11,350 nucleotides of DNA from JBFGFG01 sp041627475. GTDB taxonomy: Bacteria; Actinomycetota; Nitriliruptoria; Nitriliruptorales; Nitriliruptoraceae. Positions 6,303-11,350 of this stretch are shown here, piece after piece. The notes beneath the pieces were generated by a model. It was not told where the DNA came from. It made no database searches and saw only the letters and a list, made by a program, of their open reading frames with translations. The stretch covers positions 1 through 11,350 of the forward strand of contig JBFKQZ010000084.1 in assembly GCA_041627475.1 (NCBI GenBank), written 5' to 3'. The stretch's first letter is position 1; each line of letters begins with the position of its first letter. The position numbers and the translations under genes were made by a program.

Positions 6303-6334
6303 TCGACGGTCTGCGGGCCCCCGCCGTACCCTCC
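6303..6334 (+). promoter_or_regulatory. Promoter for the ctaB unit
   Basis: GTACCCTCC (6326-6334) includes a TACCCT -10 (6327-6332), with TCGACG (6303-6308) 18 bases upstream as a possible -35. Six bases separate the -10 from GTG 6339, so a transcript could start on that codon. It mirrors the heme A synthase promoter. Confidence 0.45.
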
Positions 6335-6338
6335 GGGA

Positions 6339-6404
6339 GTGCCGAGCAGCGGCTTCGCGCGTCGCGCCAGCACCCGCCGTCCACCTCGTCCGAGGCCCTC
6401 GTGA
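6339..6404 (+). CDS. Possible leaderless 21-codon leader peptide
   Basis: GTG 6339 opens a 21-codon frame that ends at TGA 6402-6404, sharing GTGA with the start of the next gene (6401). The peptide is arginine- and proline-rich (7 Arg, 5 Pro) and begins MPSSGFARRAS. The case for it is the -10-like TACCCT six bases upstream and the exact 4-base overlap; small leaderless leader ORFs of this kind are known in mycobacteria. Against it, only about 16 of 21 codons end in G or C, less than in nearby genes. If made, it would probably couple or attenuate translation of the membrane protein and ctaB. It could also be chance. Confidence 0.3.
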   Translation: MPSSGFARRASTRRPPRPRPS

Positions 6405-6673
6405 CCACGCCCCTCGAGACCCGTCCGACCACGTCGGACGACGTCACCACGCCCGCCGCGACGCACCGTCGGCGCGGGTACGTGCTGCTGGTCCTCGGAC
6501 TGTTCCAGGTCTGGCTGTGGGTGACGCGGCTCGTGAACCTGGTCCAGGACCCCGAGCCGCGGACCACGGGCTTCGTCGTCGTCCACGCCGTCCTCTACGT
6601 CGCCGCCTTCGGCTGCGCGTTCGTGCTGCTCGGGATGGGCTGGCGCATGTGGCGCGAGGCGCGCCGGCCGTGA
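6401..6673 (+). CDS. Small two-helix membrane protein upstream of ctaB
   Basis: A 90-residue protein with a polar N-terminus (about 30 residues, Thr-rich), a first membrane helix around GYVLLVLGLFQVWLWVTRLV, a short Pro-containing loop (QDPEPRTTG), a second helix around FVVVHAVLYVAAFGCAF, and a basic C-terminus (WRMWREARRP). The GTG 6401 start has GAGG (6392-6395) five bases upstream. The stop overlaps ctaB by GTGA, so the two should be made together. I recognise no family; its position suggests a role in heme O/heme A synthesis or oxidase assembly, by context only. The frame is open upstream to 6179, but that part is antisense to the heme A synthase start and is not membrane-like. Confidence 0.75.
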   Translation: MTTPLETRPTTSDDVTTPAATHRRRGYVLLVLGLFQVWLWVTRLVNLVQDPEPRTTGFVVVHAVLYVAAFGCAFVLLGMGWRMWREARRP

Positions 6674-7620
6674 GCACCACCTCCTCCGAGCCCGACGCGA
6701 CCGCTGCAGCGGTCGGGCCGATGCACGCCACCGGTCGGTACGAGGGCTCCGGTGGGGCGCTCGCGACCGCACGCCGCTGGTTGATGGTCACCAAGCCCCG
6801 GATCATCGAGCTGCTGCTCATCACGACCGTCCCGTCGATGGTCGTCGCGGCCGAGGGCTGGCCCGGGACCGCCCTCGTGCTGCACACGCTGTGGGGCGGC
6901 GCGCTGTGCGCCGGCTCCGCCAACGCGATCAACAACTGGTTCGACCGTGACGTCGACGCGGCCATGGCCCGCACGAGCCGACGTCCCACGGCCGCCGACG
7001 AGGTGGACCCGGCCAAGGCGGTCTGGTTCGGCGTCGTGCTCGGCATCGCCGGGTTCACCTGGCTGACGGTGTTCGTCAACCTGGTCGCGGCGCTGCTGGC
7101 GACCTCGGCCATCTTCTTCTACGTGTTCGTCTACACCATGTGGCTGAAGCGCTCGACGTCGCAGGCCGTCGTCATCGGCGGCGCTGCGGGGTGCGTGCCG
7201 GTGCTGACCGGGTGGGCCGCGGTGACGGGCGGCTCGGTGACCGCGCCCGAGCCATGGCTGCTCTTCGCCCTGATCTTCTGGTGGACCCCGCCGCACTTCT
7301 GGGCCCTGGCCCTCAAGTACCGCGACGACTACGCCGCGGCGGGCCTGCCGATGCTGCCGGTCACGTTCGGGGTCGCCGAGGCCACGCGGCACATCCTCCT
7401 CTACAGCTGGCTGCTGCTGAGCATCGTGCTGATGTACGCGGCCGTCACCGGCTTCGGCCCGGTGTTCACGATCCCCGGCATCGTGCTGACCCTCGGCTTC
7501 ATCGCGCTGGCCCTGCGACTGCGGCGCACGCAGGAGGTGCCGCACGCGATGCAGCTGTTCCACTACAGCAACACCTACCTCGCCCTGCTCTTCGTGGCTG
7601 CCGCCCTCGACGCGGTCTGA
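6670..7620 (+). CDS. ctaB: Heme O synthase (protoheme IX farnesyltransferase)
   Basis: Transfers a farnesyl group from farnesyl diphosphate to protoheme IX, giving heme O, the substrate of heme A synthase. It is a 316-residue UbiA-superfamily membrane protein with about nine helices. The first Asp-rich motif is N88-xxx-D92-xxx-D96 in NAINNWFDRDVDAAMART. The second region is KYRDDYAAAGLPMLPV (D219, D220), with the family-typical WWTPPHFWALAL just before it. The N-terminal 35 residues are polar, then RWLMVTKPRIIELLL starts helix 1, as in actinobacterial CtaB. The GTG 6670 start overlaps the stop of the 90-aa membrane gene by GTGA. Its 3' end overlaps the convergent P-loop gene by 46 bases. It faces away from heme A synthase across a shared control region. 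Confidence 0.97.
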   Translation: MSTTSSEPDATAAAVGPMHATGRYEGSGGALATARRWLMVTKPRIIELLLITTVPSMVVAAEGWPGTALVLHTLWGGALCAGSANAINNWFDRDVDAAMARTSRRPTAADEVDPAKAVWFGVVLGIAGFTWLTVFVNLVAALLATSAIFFYVFVYTMWLKRSTSQAVVIGGAAGCVPVLTGWAAVTGGSVTAPEPWLLFALIFWWTPPHFWALALKYRDDYAAAGLPMLPVTFGVAEATRHILLYSWLLLSIVLMYAAVTGFGPVFTIPGIVLTLGFIALALRLRRTQEVPHAMQLFHYSNTYLALLFVAAALDAV

Positions 7621-8642
7621 TCCCGCGGGATCACCCCGGTGCGTTCGAGCACGCGTGCCATGACGTCGAGGTCGTCCGGATCGCGGACGTTGCAGGTCGG
7701 CAGGCCGCTCAGTCGTCGCACGAGGGCGACGCCAGAGCTCGTGTTCACCGCCGGGCCACTCACGAGGTCGGCAGCCCGACCGAAGCCGGTGATCACGCCG
7801 GCCACGGCGTACGGGTCGGAGGCACACAGCACCGTGCAGCGCACCCGGTGCTGCAGTCGCTCGAGGACCGTCTCGCCGTTGTAGGGCTCCAGCGGTGACG
7901 CGCCCGCCTCCGCCACGACCACGTCGGGGGACGCCGCAGCGACCAGCTCGAGCAGCCGCTCGAGCCGCTGGGCGTAGAGGGTGGCCGGCACCACCGTGGA
8001 GGCGAGGCCCACGTCCACGAAGTCGAAGACGGCGTCGGCGCCCTCGTCCTGCATCGAGAGGATGTCGCGGTAGCGGCCCGCACCCGTGAGCTTGACCGCC
8101 ACGACCCGCAGACCCCGCTCCTTGAGGAGCCGCACGACCGCCCGCGCGGCCGTCGTCTTGCCCGACGACATGCTCGTCCCGACCAGGAGCACGACGGGCG
8201 CGTCGGTGTGGACCCCGGTGGCCTCCGGCACCGTGCCGCGGAGCCGGACCAGCCGCCCGTCGCGCTCCACGTGCCCGACGTAGTGGCAGTCGACGATGTA
8301 CCCGGTCAGGTGTGGGGAGATCGAGGTCACCCGCCCGAGGAGCCCGGCCGAGGTCATCATGTGCATCCGCCGGTCCGGGCCGACGTCCCGCCACGACCCG
8401 ACCGCCTCCAGCGTCGCGGCCCGGGAGCCCAGCGCACCCACGACGTGGTCGCCGTCGGCGAGCTTCGCCATCCGCCCGTCGGCACGCTCGACCACGGCCT
8501 TGATCGGCGGTCGGTGCGCCTCGACCACGACGACGTCGCCCTCCTGCCAACCGTCCCGTGCGATGGGTGTCGCCGTCCACGGTCGGGCGAGGTCCACGCA
8601 GCGCGTGACGGAGCCCGGGACGACAGGGTGGAACTCGCTCAT
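7575..8642 (-). CDS. P-loop protein, distantly DUF1611/DgcN-like
   Basis: A 355-residue two-domain protein. Residues 1-147 are a beta-rich domain with GDVVVVEAHRPP and ADGRMAKLADGDHVVGALGSR, which I do not recognise. From 148 on is a nucleotide-binding domain: Walker A GTSMSSGKTT (155-164), then VKLTGAGRYRDI, VVVAEAGASPLEPYNGET (242-258) and VSGPAVNTSSG. The P-loop style and the EAGAS-P-Y-G-T pattern resemble BioD-like ATPases and, best, the C-terminal domain of DUF1611, whose member DgcN acetylates D-glutamate. That is a weak, by-eye match: the DUF1611 signature GTDCxxGK is not exact here and the N-terminal domain differs. ATG 8642 shares ATGA with the stop of the M20 gene upstream, so it is the last gene of a three-gene unit. 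The last 15 codons are antisense to ctaB. The enzyme activity is unknown. Confidence 0.85.
   Translation of the reverse strand: MSEFHPVVPGSVTRCVDLARPWTATPIARDGWQEGDVVVVEAHRPPIKAVVERADGRMAKLADGDHVVGALGSRAATLEAVGSWRDVGPDRRMHMMTSAGLLGRVTSISPHLTGYIVDCHYVGHVERDGRLVRLRGTVPEATGVHTDAPVVLLVGTSMSSGKTTAARAVVRLLKERGLRVVAVKLTGAGRYRDILSMQDEGADAVFDFVDVGLASTVVPATLYAQRLERLLELVAAASPDVVVAEAGASPLEPYNGETVLERLQHRVRCTVLCASDPYAVAGVITGFGRAADLVSGPAVNTSSGVALVRRLSGLPTCNVRDPDDLDVMARVLERTGVIPRDQTASRAAATKSRAR
7618..7633. repeat. 16-bp perfect palindrome at ctaB stop
   Basis: TGATCCCGCGGGATCA is its own reverse complement. It begins with the ctaB stop TGA and lies inside the 3' coding part of the convergent P-loop gene, where it encodes Ile-Pro-Arg-Asp-Gln. 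As RNA it could form a 6-bp stem with a CGCG loop on either strand, so it may slow or end transcription at the convergence. That function is inferred; the stem is short for a terminator. Confidence 0.4.
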
Positions 8643-9922
8643 GTCGTGACTCCCCCGCGCATCCGTGCAACCACGTCCGCTGCCGTGACCTCGCCCGTCT
8701 CGACCGGGGTGGGCAGGGACGCCAGCAGCGCCGGGACGCCCCCCACGGGCAGCGGGCGCGCGGCGTCACGGACGGGACCGGCCGCGACGAGCGCCGCGAG
8801 CAGCGCGGTCCGCTCGACGAGGTGGTCGAGGACGATGTGCTCGGTCTCGGCGTGCGCCCCGTCGCCCACGGGCCCGAGGCCGTCGAGCGTCGGGGCGAAG
8901 GCCGCCGTCGTGTTGCCGTCGGAGGCACCACCGGCCGTGGCCTCCTCGAGCGTGACCCCGAGGGCGTGGCCGGCCGCACGGGCGAGCTCCCAGAGCCGCA
9001 CCGTGCCCTCGTCGCGCTCCATCGGCGGTCGTCCGAAGCCACCCTCGACGGTGATCGCCGTCCCGGGCGTGGTCGTGGCGAGGCCGCGCATCGCGCGCTC
9101 GACACGCTCGGCATCGGCATGCGTGGCGACCCGGACGTCGACCACGGCCCGGCTCTCGGGCGCGACCACGTTCGGCCGCAGGCCCCCGTCGATCGTGCCG
9201 ACGTTGACGGTGGTGCCCGCCGCCGGGTCGTTCAGGGCGAAGAGCGACTGGATCACGTGGGAGAGCTCGAGGATCGCCGACGCACCGCCCTCCGGGTCGA
9301 GCCCGGCGTGCGCCGCCGTCCCGGAGACCGTGATCGTGAACCGCCCCACGCCCTTGCGCGCGGTCTTGAGCCGCCCCGTCGGCCCGAGCGACGGCTCGGT
9401 GACCAGCACGCGGTCGGCGTGCCGGGCCAGGGTCGCGATCGGGACCGTGGACTCCCGGCTCCCGATCTCCTCGTCGGTGTTCAGCAGCACCACCGGGGGC
9501 ACGGGCGCCGCGACGTCGAGGGCCGCGAGGGCTCGCAGGGCCCAGAGCACCTGCACGACGCCGGCCTTCATGTCGTACACCCCGGGGCCGCGGGCGACGA
9601 CCCCGTCGGTGCGCAGCGGCCGCGACGACGACGTCCCCACCGGCCAGACGGTGTCGAGGTGGCCCACGAGCAGCTGCGGGACGAGGTCCGGCGCGTCGTC
9701 GGCGCGTCGAGCGACGAGCCACCCACCCGTGCGCACCCCGTCCACGCGACGGACGTCGCACCCGAGGTCCTCGAGCTCGTCCTGCACGAGGTCGAGGAGC
9801 GGGCCGAGGGAGCTCGGCGTCGTCGACGGCGTGTCGATGGCGACCGTCCGGTGGAGGAGGTCGACCATGTCGGTCCGGTGCGGCACCAGCCACTCGTGCA
9901 GGTCCGCGGCCACGGCGCTCAT
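8639..9922 (-). CDS. M20 zinc hydrolase, carboxypeptidase G2-like
   Basis: A 427-residue di-zinc amidohydrolase of the M20 family, in the branch of carboxypeptidase G2 and ArgE-type deacylases, which remove glutamate or acyl groups. Metal and catalytic residues: H88 and D90 in GHLDTVWP, D117 in GVYDMKAG, E151-E152 in TDEEIGS, E176 in VTEPS, and H357 in GDGAHAETEHI. H205 in AHAG belongs to the lid domain (about 190-300). After about residue 383 comes a 45-residue tail (with LLASLPTPVETG) that most family members lack. It differs clearly from the dipeptidase at 1075. ATG 9922 shares ATGA with the flavin-reductase-like stop, and its own stop shares ATGA with the P-loop gene, so translation is probably coupled. 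No signal peptide: cytosolic. The frame is open to 10348 upstream as a shadow of the next gene. Substrate unknown. Confidence 0.92.
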   Translation of the reverse strand: MSAVAADLHEWLVPHRTDMVDLLHRTVAIDTPSTTPSSLGPLLDLVQDELEDLGCDVRRVDGVRTGGWLVARRADDAPDLVPQLLVGHLDTVWPVGTSSSRPLRTDGVVARGPGVYDMKAGVVQVLWALRALAALDVAAPVPPVVLLNTDEEIGSRESTVPIATLARHADRVLVTEPSLGPTGRLKTARKGVGRFTITVSGTAAHAGLDPEGGASAILELSHVIQSLFALNDPAAGTTVNVGTIDGGLRPNVVAPESRAVVDVRVATHADAERVERAMRGLATTTPGTAITVEGGFGRPPMERDEGTVRLWELARAAGHALGVTLEEATAGGASDGNTTAAFAPTLDGLGPVGDGAHAETEHIVLDHLVERTALLAALVAAGPVRDAARPLPVGGVPALLASLPTPVETGEVTAADVVARMRGGVTT

Positions 9923-10515
9923 CGCCGGAACCCACGGTGGTACGGGAACGCATCGGCGTGGTCGATGGTCGCGACGTGGTCCGGGTGCACGTAGGCCAGC
10001 AGCGGTGAGCGTCGCAGGACGTCGTGCGGGTCCTCGTCGCTGCTCAGGAGGGCGTCCGTCGCCGCGACGGCGTGCACGATCCGGCCGACCACGACGCTCC
10101 AGTGGCCGTAGTCGTCCAGCACCCGCTCGAGCTCGCACTCGACGACGAGCGGGGCGTCGGTGAGGACGACACCGTCGACCACCGTGGCAGGGCTGGTCGC
10201 GACGCCCGCGAGGGTCGCCTTCTCGCCGTCCACCGACCGCGGGCCGGCTGCGAGCGAGGCGAGCAGGACGTCGTCCGGCCGCAGCCACGACACGGTGAAG
10301 GCCGCCGACCGCAGCAGGTTGCGGTGCGTCGTGTGCGTCGGTGAGCACGTGAAGGCGAGGTGGTCGTCCCCCACCGGCATCACCATGTGCTTGGGGGCGA
10401 GGTCCGGCACGCCGTCGTCGTCGACGGTGCCGACGACGACGAGTGGCGCGACCGTCAGCACCCGGTCAAGCGGCGGGCTGTCCGGACGGATCGTGACCTG
10501 TGCACCCTCGCCCAT
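9919..10515 (-). CDS. Flavin-reductase-like FMN-binding protein
   Basis: A 198-residue protein with the split-barrel FMN-binding fold of flavin reductase-like proteins. Diagnostic parts are LTVAPLVVVGTVDDDGVPDLAP near the start, PVGDDHLAFTCSPTHTTHRNLLRSAAFTVSWL (52-78; Thr62, Asn66), and APLVVECELERVLDDYGHWSVVVGRIVHA (121-149). Members reduce flavin for a partner monooxygenase or are flavin oxidoreductases or sensors themselves. ATG 10515 is supported by GGGAGG five bases upstream; an earlier in-frame Met at 10548 has no such site. It is the first gene of the three-gene unit, overlapping the M20 gene by ATGA. No monooxygenase is present in the window, so the flavin use is unknown. Confidence 0.88.
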   Translation of the reverse strand: MGEGAQVTIRPDSPPLDRVLTVAPLVVVGTVDDDGVPDLAPKHMVMPVGDDHLAFTCSPTHTTHRNLLRSAAFTVSWLRPDDVLLASLAAGPRSVDGEKATLAGVATSPATVVDGVVLTDAPLVVECELERVLDDYGHWSVVVGRIVHAVAATDALLSSDEDPHDVLRRSPLLAYVHPDHVATIDHADAFPYHRGFRR

Positions 10516-10562
10516 CGCAGCCTCCCGCCGGCGTCTGCCGTGGGCCACCGGCTGATCCGTCC

Positions 10563-10568
10563 ACGATA
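10563..10568 (-). promoter_or_regulatory. Possible -10 box of the three-gene unit
   Basis: On the minus strand TATCGT (10568-10563) fits TAnnnT and would start a transcript near 10556, a 40-base leader before ATG 10515 with its GGGAGG site. No good -35 is seen 16-18 bases upstream, so this is tentative. Confidence 0.3.
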
Positions 10569-10628
10569 AGCACGCCGGCGACCCGCCACGCGGGACGGAG
10601 GGCCCGACCCGCCGGGACCCGGGCGTCC

Positions 10629-10662
10629 TGACGGAACACGCCGCGGACGGCGTGTCCCGTCA
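10629..10662 (-). terminator. Hairpin copy 2 downstream of the cupredoxin gene
   Basis: Arms TGACGGAACACGCC (10629-10642) and GGCGTGTCCCGTCA (10649-10662) pair over 14 positions with one A-C mismatch; the loop is GCGGAC. It is nearly identical to the hairpin at 10702-10733 and acts, if a terminator, as a second stop for the cupredoxin transcript. Confidence 0.55.
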
Positions 10663-10701
10663 CCTAGCTCGCACCGGTGACGCGAGCAGGACCCCACAAC
10701 G

Positions 10702-10733
10702 GACAGAACACGCCGCGGACGGCGTGTTCTGTC
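10702..10733 (-). terminator. Hairpin copy 1 after the cupredoxin gene
   Basis: A perfect 13-bp stem, GACAGAACACGCC (10702-10714) and GGCGTGTTCTGTC (10721-10733), with loop GCGGAC. CCCACA (10693-10698) and TGTGGG (10741-10746) can extend it outward. It lies about 30 bases beyond the minus-strand cupredoxin stop, a typical terminator place. There is no T-tract. Confidence 0.7.
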
Positions 10734-10762
10734 GAGGTGGTGTGGGCTCGCGCCCGACCGGG

Positions 10763-11311
10763 TCAGCCCTCGGCGGGCGGGCCGATGGTCAGGACGCCCT
10801 CCATCACGGGGTGGACCACGCAGTTGAAGTAGTACTGCTGGCCCTCCTCGTAGTCGTTCGGCGCCGCGGTGTACGTGATCTCGTCGATGCCGTTGATGAC
10901 CGTCGAGCCCTCGGCGACGCCGAAGATCAGGGCACCGGGTGCCGGCGCGCCGTCCTCCTCGGCGAGCTCGAAGATCTGGAAGTTGTGCGGGACGGCCGAC
11001 TGCACGTTGTTGAACACGAACGCGAACGTTGCCGCCTCGGGCTGCGCCGGGAACGTGACCTCCTGCGTGTCGGTGCAGGTGTCGGCCGACTGGTTCTCCG
11101 GGTCCTCGAACACGCAGAAGTTCTCCGAGTTCTTGGCGCCCACGAGCGCACCCTCGGGCGCCGAGGCGACCGGCTCGTAGTACCAGGGCAGCGTCTCGGA
11201 GAGCTCGTCCTCGGGCACGCCGCCGTTGACTGCCCAGAGCGCGGCGGCACCGCCACCGAGCAACGGCAGCAGGGCCACGGCGCCGATGACCGCGCGGCGA
11301 CCCACCGTCAT
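10763..11311 (-). CDS. Membrane-anchored cupredoxin (type 1 copper)
   Basis: An electron-carrier-like protein of at least 182 residues. Residues 5-28 (RRAVIGAVALLPLLGGGAAALWAV) form an N-terminal membrane anchor or signal. The rest is a plastocyanin/azurin-like beta barrel with a type 1 copper site: H109 in VPHNFQIFE, and C164, H167 and M170 in NCVVHPVMEG. C66 and C79 may form a disulfide. It would lie outside the membrane; with heme A synthesis nearby, a role in the respiratory chain or oxidase is plausible but unproven. ATG 11311 has GAGG five bases upstream. However, the frame stays open to the window edge (13 more codons, all ending in G or C), so the true start may lie beyond 11350. Tandem hairpins follow the stop. 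Confidence 0.85.
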   Translation of the reverse strand: MTVGRRAVIGAVALLPLLGGGAAALWAVNGGVPEDELSETLPWYYEPVASAPEGALVGAKNSENFCVFEDPENQSADTCTDTQEVTFPAQPEAATFAFVFNNVQSAVPHNFQIFELAEEDGAPAPGALIFGVAEGSTVINGIDEITYTAAPNDYEEGQQYYFNCVVHPVMEGVLTIGPPAEG

Positions 11312-11350
11312 GTGCTCCTCGTCGACGGCGTTGGCCAGCGAGAACGCGAC

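Noticed and set aside
7620..7898. Plus-strand frame continuing past ctaB
   Set aside because: Antisense to the P-loop gene's conserved C-terminal domain, with no ribosome site or domain of its own.
6595..9120. An 841-codon open frame on the minus strand
   Set aside because: It is antisense to ctaB and out of frame with the P-loop and M20 genes; its product is Arg/Pro/Gly-rich with no domain. It is a stop-poor shadow of high-GC DNA.
8208..10163. A 651-codon plus-strand open frame
   Set aside because: Antisense to three well-supported genes with clear motifs; Ser/Thr/Pro/Arg-rich with no recognisable domain.
1..11350. Mobile elements, CRISPR arrays, toxin-antitoxin pairs, tRNA or rRNA genes
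   Set aside because: No transposase motifs, regularly spaced repeats, tRNA-like cloverleafs or rRNA-like stretches were seen.

Overview
This is high-GC DNA (roughly 70% or more by eye) with strong G/C preference at codon third positions, GTG and TTG starts beside ATG, many 4-base ATGA/GTGA gene overlaps, and at least one promoter laid out for leaderless transcription. That points to an actinobacterium. A heme A synthase and a heme O synthase in divergent orientation indicate an aerobe with an aa3/caa3-type cytochrome oxidase. I cannot name the genus. I see no tRNA, rRNA, CRISPR array, insertion sequence or phage gene; the window reads as chromosomal.

Layout. 1-456: a small NTF2/SnoaL-like protein gene (minus) with a hairpin just after its stop. 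445-1074: a 630-base gap holding a cluster of DnaA-box-like 9-mers (565-817) and a 13-bp hairpin in front of the next gene. 1075-2478: an M20 zinc dipeptidase (plus), ending at a 13-bp terminator shared with a convergent 68-codon gene (2586-2792, minus). 2793-2993: an unusually AT-richer divergent control region full of TCGAAC-type palindromes, between that small gene and a 384-aa winged-helix regulator (2994-4148, plus). 4300-4476: a 58-aa four-cysteine protein that starts at TTG.

4526-6246 (minus): heme A synthase (ctaA/COX15), its stop overlapping the start of an SGNH hydrolase resembling the mycobacterial octanoyltransferase OctT. Facing it, 6339-7620 (plus): a possible 21-codon leader peptide, a 90-aa two-helix membrane protein and heme O synthase (ctaB), again joined by 4-base overlaps. 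Two copies of GTACCCTCC in mirror orientation sit just in front of the two outward starts, so both heme A pathway enzymes may be controlled from one 150-bp region.

7575-10515 (minus): a compact three-gene unit, flavin-reductase-like protein, M20/CPG2-like zinc hydrolase, and a P-loop protein distantly like the DUF1611/DgcN family, each pair overlapping by ATGA. No pathway I know uses exactly this trio, and it is the best candidate for an undescribed system here. 10516-10762 carries two near-identical hairpins. 10763 to the right edge encodes a membrane-anchored cupredoxin (minus) with a type 1 copper site.

All family names come from reading motifs by eye; no database search was possible.
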